Source of the DNA: Siphonobacter sp047605205
GTDB lineage: Bacteria; Bacteroidota; Bacteroidia; Cytophagales; Spirosomataceae
Direction of reading: 5' to 3'
Assembly (NCBI GenBank): GCA_047605205.1
Contig: JASGGE010000003.1
Span: 1 to 64,000, forward strand
Length of the DNA: 64,000 nucleotides
The notes under the pieces are model-generated. The model saw nothing but the letters and a program-made list of their open reading frames with translations, was not told the DNA's origin and did not search any database. The position numbers were made by a program, and so were the translations under genes. Below are positions 25,112 to 33,301 of this stretch, piece by piece (positions within the stretch are counted from its first letter, which is position 1; every line of letters begins with the position of its first letter).

Positions 25112-26461
25112 CTAAAACCTGGATTTTACCTTTTGTTTATTAACAGTATATTCATAATAAATAAAAAGGCTAACCGAAAGAATCGCCAGACTGCCAATAA
25201 ACCAATATTCGTACTCGGATAATTTGGCTATACTAATGGTTATCACATTCTCTTGTGTAGTAAGACGTTCCACCAACCATCCTAGAGCCGCTATACCTGC
25301 CAGGAAGGCTCCTGTTAGTCTAAACCAGTGGTAAAAAGGCGTTTTACTTATTAATAAAAGCCAGGGCATCACAATTGCTATAATCATCAACTGCATGAGT
25401 TCAATACCTAAGTTGAACCCCAGAATACTTAATACCATAGGCCATGTATCAAGCCGTAAATTGGCCAAGGTACCCGCAAAAGCCAGACCGTGAATCAGGC
25501 CAAAGCCTCCTGCTATCCAAGTTTCCCGACCAGGAAATAGAGGACGTGCCGCGTGAATTGCCGATAGGAAGATGGAAAAGGCAATGAGTATTTCAACAAG
25601 TTGTGAAGGCCCCTGTATCCATCCCAGCGAGCCTATTAGCAGCGTAATGGAATGGCCTATCGTAAAAGCTGTGACAATGCGAACCAACCGCAATAGGCTA
25701 TACGAAATTCCGCCGAATTTACCCCATCGTTTCCCGGCAGTCAGTAAAGGAGCAGGCAAGAGTAATACAATTAAAAACAGTAAGTGATCTGTTCCGTCTT
25801 TAATATGCTCCATCCCTATTTCCATCATCCTTTTAAAGCCTTTCCACCAGTTACCCGTTTGTAAACTAATTTCCAACGGATCAATAACATTATCCCGGTT
25901 ATTCCAGCTAATGATTTGTGGTTCGGAATTTGTATCGTGAACATTACCCGTTTCCCAATCACTTCTTATTGCTACAAAGGCCACGTGATTGATAACTTGA
26001 TGCATGATTACACTGTAATCAAGAAAGAATTTTCGGGTACTTTCATGGTTTGATGGAATAAGTTCAACGTCAGCATTTACCTCCCAATAATGGTTTACCT
26101 GATCTGCGTATAATCCTTTAGCCATTTTCAGGCCATTTACTTTTACCTGCCAGGGATGATTCCTGGACACATAAGCGTGAATATGCTGCAGGAGATAGGC
26201 AGTTAACTCGGGGCCCCATTGATTGATAATATTTTCAGGATTACGAGATAGGTTATGCCCGAAAGCAAGCTCTAATTCCGGTACGGGCATTTGAACTTCC
26301 AGCAAAACTTTACCCGGTTGAACATCTACAAACACCAAGGTATTAGGAGAAGGATGAGCCTCAAGAGGAACCGGATTAAAAAGAAGAAGCAATAAGATTG
26401 ATAAAAACATCCCCCAAAAACGAATTTGAAGGATGTTTTTACTAATGCACAAAATTGACAT
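25112..26461 (-). CDS. HupE/UreJ-type membrane protein with exported N-terminal domain
   Basis: A 449 aa protein. A hydrophobic N-terminus (about 12-35) is followed by a periplasmic-looking domain (about 36-200) rich in His, then a HupE/UreJ_2-type membrane domain with six or seven helices. The membrane part carries the family's polar residues: His219 and His226 in MEHIKDGTDHLLF, His270 in TIGHSITL, His303 in SAIHAARP and His324 in GLIHGLAFAG. HupE/UreJ proteins are thought to be secondary metal (nickel/cobalt) permeases. It is 22 bases downstream of the DUF3500 gene, so the two are co-transcribed. The next features are the CobW remnant and the two operators. Confidence 0.8.
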   Translation of the reverse strand: MSILCISKNILQIRFWGMFLSILLLLLFNPVPLEAHPSPNTLVFVDVQPGKVLLEVQMPVPELELAFGHNLSRNPENIINQWGPELTAYLLQHIHAYVSRNHPWQVKVNGLKMAKGLYADQVNHYWEVNADVELIPSNHESTRKFFLDYSVIMHQVINHVAFVAIRSDWETGNVHDTNSEPQIISWNNRDNVIDPLEISLQTGNWWKGFKRMMEIGMEHIKDGTDHLLFLIVLLLPAPLLTAGKRWGKFGGISYSLLRLVRIVTAFTIGHSITLLIGSLGWIQGPSQLVEILIAFSIFLSAIHAARPLFPGRETWIAGGFGLIHGLAFAGTLANLRLDTWPMVLSILGFNLGIELMQLMIIAIVMPWLLLISKTPFYHWFRLTGAFLAGIAALGWLVERLTTQENVITISIAKLSEYEYWFIGSLAILSVSLFIYYEYTVNKQKVKSRF

Positions 26462-26483
26462 AGACTTGAAACTATTATAATAC

Positions 26484-27884
26484 TTATAAGCCTATATAAT
26501 CACGTGTCTGATCTCTCATGACCGTATGATAGTGAATTTGATCAGAAATCACGACACCATTCTGGCAGACAAATTCAATCCAGACACTTGGTCCGTCAAT
26601 TCGGACATAATCTGTATTAGTCGTTAAAAATGAAGTGGCTGTACCAGCTGTAGCACTAGTATTGCTGGCATAGGTTACGTACGTGTCAGCCAACTCATCT
26701 TGATAAATAGCTAAGTACTTAGCGGCAGAGGTAGCGTCCACATCATTTACCCAGGTCGCAATCGCCGTCAGCACTGCCGTTTGGGCAGTCGTACTGAGTG
26801 CACTTACTTTGATTCCCTGTTTAGTGCTAGGGAAGGTATTGGTGGTGGAGCCTGGCACCATTAAGCAATCAGAAAACGTTTCAGAAATCTTTGCTGAAGC
26901 CAATTCTGTGCTACTAAACGAACCTAACATGTTCTGCATAGCAGTATGCTCACTTTCAATTGGACCCGAGTAGGTAGTTCCGTTATAAGTGAAAGAACCT
27001 TTGGGTTCTACCGCTTCATGTAAGGGGGTAATACTGATAACTTCGCCGGCACTATAGGTAATATTTTGTGCATAGTGGTGTCCACCAAACTGGAGCATCC
27101 ATTTTCCGGTGGTTGAGGGAGTACCTAAAAAAGCAATCACGTAATTCCCTTCAGTATAACCGCTAGCAGACAGGCCTAAGTAACTATCCGCCATTCTAAT
27201 TTGGTTAAATTCATCATACCCTTCTCCTGTATCAGTACCCGATGCTGCTTGAATTAAGGCTAGTGCAGCGGTTTTTTGCGTGTCACTCAGACTACTAAAC
27301 AGTAAGCCATTCCGGCATTCCAAAGCACAGGGTAAATTAGACCAACGTTTCGCATTCGTCAGATTTAAGGTAAGAACCACGGAAGCTTGCTGGGTTGTTG
27401 ATAAAGTGGCCAGAAAAGCATTAGCTAAACAGACTATCTTCGATACTCCGGACTCATCATCACAGTCTGTAGTACTACTGGATGACGAACTTACGGTTAA
27501 GCTTAGTGAACAGGACTGTCCGCCAAATGTAATCGCAAAAGAAGCCGTACCAGAGGAAGTAGGCGTACCAGTAATAGTATAGGTAAGGTTGCCTGCTCCA
27601 CTAGCTAAGGTTCCCGCTTCCAGGGTTGCTGTAAGACCTGTCACCCCAGTAGAGGCAATGGCAGTGCCCGCTGAGTAAGCAACTCCATTACCTCCTGTAT
27701 ATGGAACAGTAGCGGAACCAGAGTAAACAGTGTTTTCTGTGGCAGTAGCTGAAAATGTAACCGATGAACACGTTAAAGCAGAGACAGTTGCTGTTGTTAC
27801 CGCGTCTTCATTCTTTTTGCAGGACAGAAGATAGAAGGCAACTAGAAAGAGAAACAGTGAAATCGGAATTACTTTTTGTCTCAT
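26484..27884 (-). CDS. DUF3500 lipoprotein with N-terminal Ig-like domain
   Basis: A 466 aa lipoprotein (lipid Cys22 in FYLLSCKKNED). Residues about 35-135 form a Thr/Gly-rich Bacteroidota surface domain (SGSATVPYTGGNGVAYSAGT). Residues about 150-466 are the DUF3500 domain, of unknown function. Its conserved-looking polar sites could bind metal: His269-His270 in FGGHHYAQN, His289/Glu290 in TPLHEAVEP, His313 in ESEHTAMQN, and His451/His453 in QIHYHTVMRD. It is the first gene of a two-gene unit with HupE. The upstream region shows only one imperfect half operator. A metal-binding or peptide-handling role is inferred from context. Confidence 0.75.
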   Translation of the reverse strand: MRQKVIPISLFLFLVAFYLLSCKKNEDAVTTATVSALTCSSVTFSATATENTVYSGSATVPYTGGNGVAYSAGTAIASTGVTGLTATLEAGTLASGAGNLTYTITGTPTSSGTASFAITFGGQSCSLSLTVSSSSSSTTDCDDESGVSKIVCLANAFLATLSTTQQASVVLTLNLTNAKRWSNLPCALECRNGLLFSSLSDTQKTAALALIQAASGTDTGEGYDEFNQIRMADSYLGLSASGYTEGNYVIAFLGTPSTTGKWMLQFGGHHYAQNITYSAGEVISITPLHEAVEPKGSFTYNGTTYSGPIESEHTAMQNMLGSFSSTELASAKISETFSDCLMVPGSTTNTFPSTKQGIKVSALSTTAQTAVLTAIATWVNDVDATSAAKYLAIYQDELADTYVTYASNTSATAGTATSFLTTNTDYVRIDGPSVWIEFVCQNGVVISDQIHYHTVMRDQTRDYIGL

Positions 27885-28000
27885 AAGAGTATGTATTTAA
27901 AATCGTTTTAATAGCTAGTACGCCATTAAAAGTGAAAATGTTGCCAAGAATAATAAATTAATTATACTTCCTTGTGTATTTCTTAGGCAGGCCTGAATGC

Positions 28001-28123
28001 TTAGGCTATCACTGACACCTCAATCTTTTTGCCTGTTTCTTCAAAAAGGCCCTCGAAGGTTTCCCGGATCAGTTCGCCGGGATGTGCCGAACCAAAAAAT
28101 ACTTCTAACGAAATGAAGATACA
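28001..28123 (-). pseudogene. 3' remnant of an unidentified gene beside tRNA-Val
   Basis: A 40-codon open frame without a start codon, bounded upstream by TAA, reading LEVFFGSAHPGELIRETFEG and ending KKIEVSVIA. Its composition is that of a real folded protein. I cannot name the family. It begins right after the tRNA terminator, so it looks like the surviving end of a gene cut off at this point. Confidence 0.4.
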
Positions 28124-28133
28124 TTATCACTGC

Positions 28134-28177
28134 AAATAAAAAAAGCACTTAGCAATTTGAGTTGCCAAGTGCTTTTT
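28134..28177 (-). terminator. Terminator of tRNA-Val
   Basis: AAAAGCACTTAGCAA (28141-28155) pairs with TTGCCAAGTGCTTTT (28162-28176) with one mismatch, and a run of seven T follows on the minus strand directly downstream of the tRNA. Confidence 0.8.
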
Positions 28178-28183
28178 GAAGAG

Positions 28184-28258
28184 TGGGTGATGAGGGATTC
28201 GAACCCCCGACCCTCTGCTTGTAAGGCAGATGCTCTGAACCAGCTGAGCTAATCACCC
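28184..28258 (-). tRNA. tRNA-Val (anticodon TAC)
   Basis: A complete cloverleaf of 75 bases. The acceptor stem is GGGTGAT/ATCACCC, the D stem GCTC/GAGC, and the anticodon stem TCTGC/GCAGA with loop CTTACAA (anticodon at 28221-28223). The T arm has GGGGG-TTCGAAT-CCCTC, with one G-T pair. The CCA end is not encoded, as usual in this phylum. The anticodon reads GUA and related valine codons. Confidence 0.95.
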
Positions 28259-28386
28259 TTGTTTTATACTATATCCGTCGTTTGGGACTGCAAACATAGG
28301 GAATTAAACACTCCTTTGGCAAGTATCTGCGGAATTATTTTTATGTTTTTTTGCAGGTTGTTGAAAATCAGAGGCCGAATGCTTAT

Positions 28387-29073
28387 CTATTCAACAATTC
28401 CATATTTTACTTTAGCCTGTGCCAGGCTCATTGCGTTAAAATGCCACCATTCACTGGTGATGCCCATAAAGCCACCAGCTTCCATGGCTTTCCGTAGTAT
28501 TTCCCGGTTGGCAATATGCTTTGCAGTAATTTTTCCCTGACGCAACATTTCAGCTTCCTTTCTAGGATATGCTTCACTTCCAAAAAAATCAAAGGGCGTT
28601 CCCATGTCTAGGGCTTTGCCGTCTTTGGTAGCTATGGTCAAGTCAACCGCACAACCATAATTATGAATGGAGCCTTTGCGTGGATTCGCTACGTAGTTTT
28701 CACGATATTTTGGAGCGTACTGAGGAAGAGCCTCCCAAAGTTTCCATTGAACCTTTCGGGAACGGGCTCCGTCATACACTAGCAGGCGATAGGCAGGGTA
28801 CGTTTTCTTCAGCCAATCATGTGCTTTCTTCAGTTTTTCAGCAGCCAGTGGTTGCAAAAAACAGTGGGTAATGCAGCCATACACATCTTTATGCATGAAA
28901 TTATCAGGGGTTGAATACTTCAAATCTACCAGGAGTGTTGGATCTACCTGTTGAATATCCACTAAGCCTGCTTTTTCCAGTTGCTTTTCATCCTCACAAT
29001 TTTCGGAGATAAACGACCCAAAAGAGAACAGGCAGACTAACGACAAAAACACAATACGGTTCATACGATTCAA
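28387..29073 (-). CDS. D-alanyl-D-alanine dipeptidase, VanX/DdpX-like (M15)
   Basis: A 228 aa exported zinc peptidase of family M15D. The signal peptide covers about residues 1-22. The zinc site is seen as His137 and Asp144 in SIHNYGCAVDLT and His211 in EWWHFN, with Glu208 as the catalytic base. VYDGARSR at 99-106 supplies the conserved Arg. VanX-type enzymes cut D-Ala-D-Ala; outside resistance clusters they serve peptidoglycan recycling. No vanH or vanA-like gene is nearby, so resistance is not implied. The ATG at residue 4 is an alternative start. Confidence 0.9.
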   Translation of the reverse strand: MNRMNRIVFLSLVCLFSFGSFISENCEDEKQLEKAGLVDIQQVDPTLLVDLKYSTPDNFMHKDVYGCITHCFLQPLAAEKLKKAHDWLKKTYPAYRLLVYDGARSRKVQWKLWEALPQYAPKYRENYVANPRKGSIHNYGCAVDLTIATKDGKALDMGTPFDFFGSEAYPRKEAEMLRQGKITAKHIANREILRKAMEAGGFMGITSEWWHFNAMSLAQAKVKYGIVE

Positions 29074-29181
29074 TTTTGGGGTAAAATAGCCATTTAGCTC
29101 TTAAAATTGTGTAGTTTGGTTGGTCGTTAGCAGATATTCCAGTTCTGATATTCCTTCATATTGTTTTGATTTCCTGATTCT

Positions 29182-30417
29182 ATGGCTTTAAACTACCTCT
29201 GGATTGCCTTTTTCCTGATTGCTTTTGTTGTTGCTCTGATCAAGCTGATTCTGTTTGGAGATACTGAAATTTTCAAGCTGATTATTGATGGCATGTTTGA
29301 CTCAGCCGAGGTGGCTGTTATGAAAATTGCTTTGCCTTTAGCGGGGGTTATGACTTTTTTCTTAGGGATTCTGAAGATTGGCGAAGAGGCGGGAGCCATT
29401 GGCTTTCTGGCCCGGCGAATTGGGCCCTTCTTTAATCGTTTATTTCCAGAAGTTCCTAAAGACCATCCGGCTCATGGACAAATGATTATGAATTTTTCGG
29501 CCAATATGTTAGGGCTTGATAACGCTGCTACCCCATTCGGGTTAAAGGCCATGCAGAGTTTACAGGAGCTAAATCCGAATAAAGAAGTGGCTACCAACGC
29601 TCAGATTATGTTCATGACCCTTCACTCAGCTGGACCCGTGCTCATTCCACTAAGCATAATGGCACAGCGGGCTATTTATGGTGCAGCAGATGCTTCAGAT
29701 ATCTTTATTCCCTGTTTAATTGCCACTTATGTCGCTACACTGGTAGGCTTATTGTTCGTGGCCTTTCGTCAACGGATTAATTTGCTTGATCGGGTTATAT
29801 TGGGCTGGTTGGGCGGCCTTACTCTGGTCATTGTTGTCTTACTGACGTATTTAAGTACGTTGTCAAAAGAAGGAATAGAGACCTTTTCGAAAGTATTTAG
29901 CAATGTTGTATTGTTTGGTTTCATCCTAAGCTTTGTACTAGCCGCTTTTCGAAAAAAAGTAGATGTTTTTGCGGCTTTTGTAGAGGGAGCAAAGGGCGGT
30001 TTTGAAACGTCTGTTCGTATTATTCCTTATCTGGTTGGAATGCTCGTTGCGATTGGAGTATTACGAAATTCGGGAGCTTTAGGATACGTAGTAGACGGAT
30101 TTCGCTGGGCTTTTCAGTTTTTTCCGATTCGGACGGAATGGGTAGATGCCTTACCAACAGCCCTGATGCACCCATTAAGTGGAAGTGGTTCTCGGGCGAT
30201 GATGATCGAAACGATGAAAACGTTTGGAGCTGATTCATTCGTAGGTCGGTTAGCCTGCATTTTCCAGGGGTCATCCGATACGATTCTATACGTTATTGCT
30301 CTTTATTTCGGAGCAGTGAATGTTAAGCAAACGCGGTATACGTTATGGGCGGGTTTGCTGGCTGATCTGGCAGGAATTATTACTGCTATTGCCGTAGGCT
30401 ATTTGTTTTTTGACTGA
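29182..30417 (+). CDS. Fused SpmA/SpmB nucleoside-recognition (Gate) membrane protein
   Basis: A 411 aa polytopic protein made of two Gate-domain halves. The SpmA-like half (about 1-200) contains MNFSANMLGLDNAATPFGLK. The SpmB-like half (about 255-411) contains RIIPYLVGMLVAIGVLRNSG and HPLSGSGSRAMMIETM. In Bacillus the two are separate spore-maturation proteins. The fused form is common in non-sporulating Bacteroidota, where its transported substrate is unknown. It is monocistronic with a strong terminator after it. Confidence 0.9.
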   Translation: MALNYLWIAFFLIAFVVALIKLILFGDTEIFKLIIDGMFDSAEVAVMKIALPLAGVMTFFLGILKIGEEAGAIGFLARRIGPFFNRLFPEVPKDHPAHGQMIMNFSANMLGLDNAATPFGLKAMQSLQELNPNKEVATNAQIMFMTLHSAGPVLIPLSIMAQRAIYGAADASDIFIPCLIATYVATLVGLLFVAFRQRINLLDRVILGWLGGLTLVIVVLLTYLSTLSKEGIETFSKVFSNVVLFGFILSFVLAAFRKKVDVFAAFVEGAKGGFETSVRIIPYLVGMLVAIGVLRNSGALGYVVDGFRWAFQFFPIRTEWVDALPTALMHPLSGSGSRAMMIETMKTFGADSFVGRLACIFQGSSDTILYVIALYFGAVNVKQTRYTLWAGLLADLAGIITAIAVGYLFFD

Positions 30418-30433
30418 AAGCAAAATTCCATGA

Positions 30434-30467
30434 AATGAAAAGGCCAGAATTCTGGCCTTTTCATTTG
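30434..30467. terminator. Bidirectional intrinsic terminator
   Basis: A perfect 34-base inverted repeat (AAATGAAAAGGCCAGAA and its complement) lies between the SpmAB and TrpF-like genes, reaching to the last base before the TrpF-like stop codon. Confidence 0.8.
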
Positions 30468-31052
30468 TTACTCTTCTTCAATTCGTTCCAGAATATCCAT
30501 CATTTCACCAAATTCGGTAAAACCTGGACGGGTTTCTTCACCTCCGGTTAAGGCAATACCTTTGACAGGCAGTTGTTCCAGTGCTTCCAGAACATTAAAC
30601 TCGGTTATTCCAAAACCTAGTAAGGTTGGATGCTGGAAAGCAAATTGATCAATGTAGCCCATCGTTGGGGCATCTAAATGAGCGAACGGATCAGAGTGGT
30701 CAATTAAATAATATTCCGTTTCGGGCAATGCGGTAGGTAATCCTTCTGCCAAATCAAGTTTCAAAATTACGGGCAATCCTAGTTTTTTTACCGCTACAAG
30801 AATTTCCGGATGGCTAATTTGAAGAATATCAGGCTGGTAGGTAGTTGTCAGTTGCTCAATAGTATCTAAATCCCTGGAATTGGTTTCACCAACAATTGAA
30901 ACGCCAGCCAGCCAGCTCCTGATTTCAGTAAATCTATCTAAAGCAATATCATCCATTGAAAACCCTAGCCATTCTACTCCCATACCGGCACAGTAACGAG
31001 CATCAGATAAATTCGTGATATTGGAAATTTTAACGAGCGTACGTAAAGCCAT
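30468..31052 (-). CDS. TrpF-like TIM-barrel protein lacking the catalytic Cys
   Basis: A 194 aa protein resembling phosphoribosylanthranilate isomerase (TrpF). The N-terminus VKISNITNLSDARYCAGMGV parallels the canonical VKICGIT-x-DA pattern, and the C-terminal GIALTGGEETRPGFTEFGEM parallels the phosphate-binding GGL-x(n)-G end. The catalytic Cys of KICG is Ser (KISN), and the FDxxxGGTG catalytic-Asp region is not recognisable. No other trp gene is nearby. It is therefore probably a paralogue with another role and should not be called TrpF without a test. Confidence 0.65.
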   Translation of the reverse strand: MALRTLVKISNITNLSDARYCAGMGVEWLGFSMDDIALDRFTEIRSWLAGVSIVGETNSRDLDTIEQLTTTYQPDILQISHPEILVAVKKLGLPVILKLDLAEGLPTALPETEYYLIDHSDPFAHLDAPTMGYIDQFAFQHPTLLGFGITEFNVLEALEQLPVKGIALTGGEETRPGFTEFGEMMDILERIEEE

Positions 31053-31141
31053 ATATCAAATACAATTAACAGAACACTATTTTTTGGCAAAACTATGACT
31101 TTTTATGGCGTTTCTTATCTAAAGCCTATACTCTTAGGAAT

Positions 31142-31321
31142 ATGGGTAGAACTGTAGGACAAAATAAAGTTTTATTTAAAAAAATGGGATTACCAATATG
31201 GGTATTTGATACAATAATTCGAGAAAAGATTTTTAAATTTGGCTCAGAAAAACAAAAACATTGGTACAGCTCCAGTTTTGAGCTGGCCCGGGTAGTGGTT
31301 GCTCCCGGGTACTTTTTATAA
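31142..31321 (+). CDS. Possible small basic protein
   Basis: A 59-codon frame (MGRTVGQNKVLFKKMGLPIW start) with AGGA just 5' of the ATG. It is Lys-rich, with aromatic residues, and ends LARVVVAPGYFL. Its stop codon lies inside the left arm of the convergent terminator at 31317, as expected for a gene using that hairpin. The 3' part also folds as CCCGGG-containing hairpins, so the region could instead be a structured RNA. I recognise no family. Confidence 0.35.
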   Translation: MGRTVGQNKVLFKKMGLPIWVFDTIIREKIFKFGSEKQKHWYSSSFELARVVVAPGYFL

Positions 31322-31360
31322 AGCGATCGGCCCCTGAACCCAGGGGCCGATCGCTTTATA
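31317..31360. terminator. Strong bidirectional terminator
   Basis: A 20-bp perfect stem (TATAAAGCGATCGGCCCCTG at 31317-31336 and its complement at 31341-31360) with a 4-base loop. It includes the stop codons of the flanking convergent reading frames. Confidence 0.85.
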
Positions 31361-31733
31361 GTTTCTTTCCTTCAAAAATCTGTCCTTGTACTGATAAACG
31401 GTAGCGAATTACTCGCTTTGAATCATCCCGAAAAAACTGGACAGTGGCATCGTACTCGGGAGCCTGAAAGGTATCGGCCTGATTAGCGTCTTCTACTAAT
31501 TGGCCTTTACCCTGACCGATAGCATCAGCCATTAATTGGCCATTCTCAATCGTAATAATGAGAGACTCAAATACGCCAGCGGAGCCTTCGTATTTGCCTA
31601 CATAGTCTTGCCACGTCGTACTATCTGCTAGTATCAGAGGGGGTGTCGCTTTCGCAGCCGAGCTAATTAGCAGAATTACTAGAATTAAGTTAAGGTATTT
31701 GAAATTTTTCATAATTAGTATGAGGCCTAACAT
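31356..31733 (-). CDS. Small exported protein with DUF3471-like beta domain
   Basis: A 125 aa exported protein. The likelier start is the ATG at 31712 (MKNFKYLNLILVILLISSAA), giving a signal peptide cleaved near AAKATP. The mature part has DYVGKYEG, then ESLIITIENGQLMADAIGQ and VQFFRDDSKRVIRYRL. This YxGxY then ENGxL pattern matches the DUF3471-like domain often found at the C-terminus of serine beta-lactamase-like hydrolases; here it stands alone. Function unknown. Confidence 0.7.
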   Translation of the reverse strand: MLGLILIMKNFKYLNLILVILLISSAAKATPPLILADSTTWQDYVGKYEGSAGVFESLIITIENGQLMADAIGQGKGQLVEDANQADTFQAPEYDATVQFFRDDSKRVIRYRLSVQGQIFEGKKL

Positions 31734-31788
31734 ACAAAAAACACGTAAACTAGTTTAAACGATGGATTTTAGGGTGTGGAATAAGCGT

Positions 31789-31965
31789 TCAGCCTTCGGC
31801 TGTATTTTCGTACTTATTAACAATTTCTTCGGCCATTTCTTCCAGGTTGTCTTCGTTGGAAGTAAAGTATATACTCCGTAATTCAGTACCTTTTTCAGAC
31901 AGACGGATTTCAAAATATTCGTTGTGAAACCCTTCTTCCTGAGGATCTACAAATTGATATTCCAT
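31789..31965 (-). CDS. Short acidic conserved-type protein
   Basis: A 58 aa frame (MEYQFVDPQEEGFHNEYFEI start), very acidic, with a predicted strand-strand-helix layout ending EEMAEEIVNKYENTAEG. It lies 55 bases downstream of folB on the same strand and probably belongs to that unit. Codon use and the balanced composition support a real gene. I do not recognise a family. Confidence 0.55.
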   Translation of the reverse strand: MEYQFVDPQEEGFHNEYFEIRLSEKGTELRSIYFTSNEDNLEEMAEEIVNKYENTAEG

Positions 31966-32019
31966 GTAGGTTATTCAATTGACGTGTTAGGAATAAACGG
32001 AGTGCTAATTTCGTGGCAG

Positions 32020-32370
32020 TTAAGCTTGCAGCGTTACCCGGGCACGTTCACAAACACCACCTACGGGTGGATTGAATTTTGAAACGGCTACTTTTACGGT
32101 TTCTACTCGCGGATATCGCTCCCGAATTTGAGTAATAATCTGGTAAGCGATGTGTTCCAGGAGTTTGTGAGAATGCTGCATGATTTCTGAGACAATCTGG
32201 TATACTTTTTCGTAATTGACTGTTTCGCTTAACTTATCGTCAATAGCTGCCTGCTCAAAATCAACCGTAATAATAACGTCTACAGCATATCGATTTCCAA
32301 TTTTCTGCTCTTCAGCATAGAAACCATGGTATGAAAAAAACTCAAGACCTTCTAAGGCGATAGTGCCCAT
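32020..32370 (-). CDS. folB: Dihydroneopterin aldolase
   Basis: A 116 aa FolB, which converts 7,8-dihydroneopterin to 6-hydroxymethyl-dihydropterin and glycolaldehyde in folate synthesis. The N-terminal signature LEGLEFFSYHGFYAEEQKIG includes Glu21, and the catalytic Lys98 is in VAVSKFNPPVGG. Length is typical. It follows the divIVA-like gene by 32 bases on the same strand, so the two probably share a transcript. Confidence 0.92.
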   Translation of the reverse strand: MGTIALEGLEFFSYHGFYAEEQKIGNRYAVDVIITVDFEQAAIDDKLSETVNYEKVYQIVSEIMQHSHKLLEHIAYQIITQIRERYPRVETVKVAVSKFNPPVGGVCERARVTLQA

Positions 32371-32402
32371 ACAAAATTGGTAGCGGTTGGGTAAATCTGC
32401 TG

Positions 32403-33176
32403 TTAAATAGAGTCGAAAAATGAACCTTCTTCTGCCTTTTCCTGCGTGACAGGTTCTGTTTCACTAGTGGTTTCTATGGGGGCTTTAGTAAGAACTAATT
32501 TCTCTTCAGTGCTTATTTCCGTAGTCTGAGGTAATTCATCCAGTACGGCTGGGGGTGTGGTTGGAATTTTATCCAATACCGCATTTAGTTCAGATACCTT
32601 ATTGACATACTCATCCTCATCTTGCTGTGACTTTTCTTCAAAACGCTGTACTTTTTCCAGAGCATCCGTAGCATAGCCTTTAATCTGGGTAATGAGTATT
32701 TCTTTGTATTTTTCCATTGCCTTACAATCACGTTCCAGACCTTTTAACTCATTGAGAGCCTCTTCGATAATATAACGTGCTTTGTTTTCGGCTTCCATCA
32801 ATAGTATTCCTGATTGTTTGCGGGCATTCTGAAGAGCTTCCTCTGCTTCTTTGCGGACCGATTGTAAAGACTGCTCGGCCTGTTGTGTAGCCTCAACAAC
32901 CCGTTTTTGTGACTCCTCTTCGGCTTTTGAAACCATCTCATGGCTGGTTTGCTGAGCCGTCTGTAGGGTTTTGTATAAGGTGTTTTCCAGAGCCTTTAAT
33001 TTGCTGAAATCACTTTCAGTACGTTCAAGGCGTTCGCGTAAGAGCTTGTTTTCATCCAGAAGTTTTTCCCATTCCTGCGAAAGGGATGACAGAAAAGCAT
33101 CAACGGAGTCTTTATCGTAGCCCCGAAAAACTCGCTCGAAAGAATGTTTACGAATATCAAGTGGTGTTATGTTCAT
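32403..33176 (-). CDS. DivIVA-domain coiled-coil protein
   Basis: A 257 aa protein whose N-terminus (ITPLDIRKHSFERVFRGYDK, residues 3-22) is the DivIVA/GpsB membrane-curvature motif with the paired Phe and Arg residues. A long heptad-rich coiled coil follows, roughly residues 30-180. The C-terminus is acidic, Pro/Thr-rich and probably disordered. DivIVA-type proteins mark poles or septa; the role in Bacteroidota is largely untested. It is upstream of folB in the same unit. Confidence 0.85.
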   Translation of the reverse strand: MNITPLDIRKHSFERVFRGYDKDSVDAFLSSLSQEWEKLLDENKLLRERLERTESDFSKLKALENTLYKTLQTAQQTSHEMVSKAEEESQKRVVEATQQAEQSLQSVRKEAEEALQNARKQSGILLMEAENKARYIIEEALNELKGLERDCKAMEKYKEILITQIKGYATDALEKVQRFEEKSQQDEDEYVNKVSELNAVLDKIPTTPPAVLDELPQTTEISTEEKLVLTKAPIETTSETEPVTQEKAEEGSFFDSI

Positions 33177-33301
33177 ATTCTTAGCAGCAATACCGTGAAT
33201 GAAGATTTATAAGTGGCTGGACCCCTTATTAAAACCTAAAGTTATCCAAATACAATTATATTTCTGGTTTAAATACAAGCCTTTCCGATAAAAACTAGTT
33301 T

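Noticed and set aside
28387..29073. VanX-like gene as evidence of vancomycin resistance
   Set aside because: No VanH/VanA-type ligase, dehydrogenase or two-component regulator is adjacent; a recycling role is simpler.
29182..30417. SpmA/B fusion as a sign of spore formation
   Set aside because: Fused forms are common in non-sporulating Bacteroidota and no other spore gene is present.
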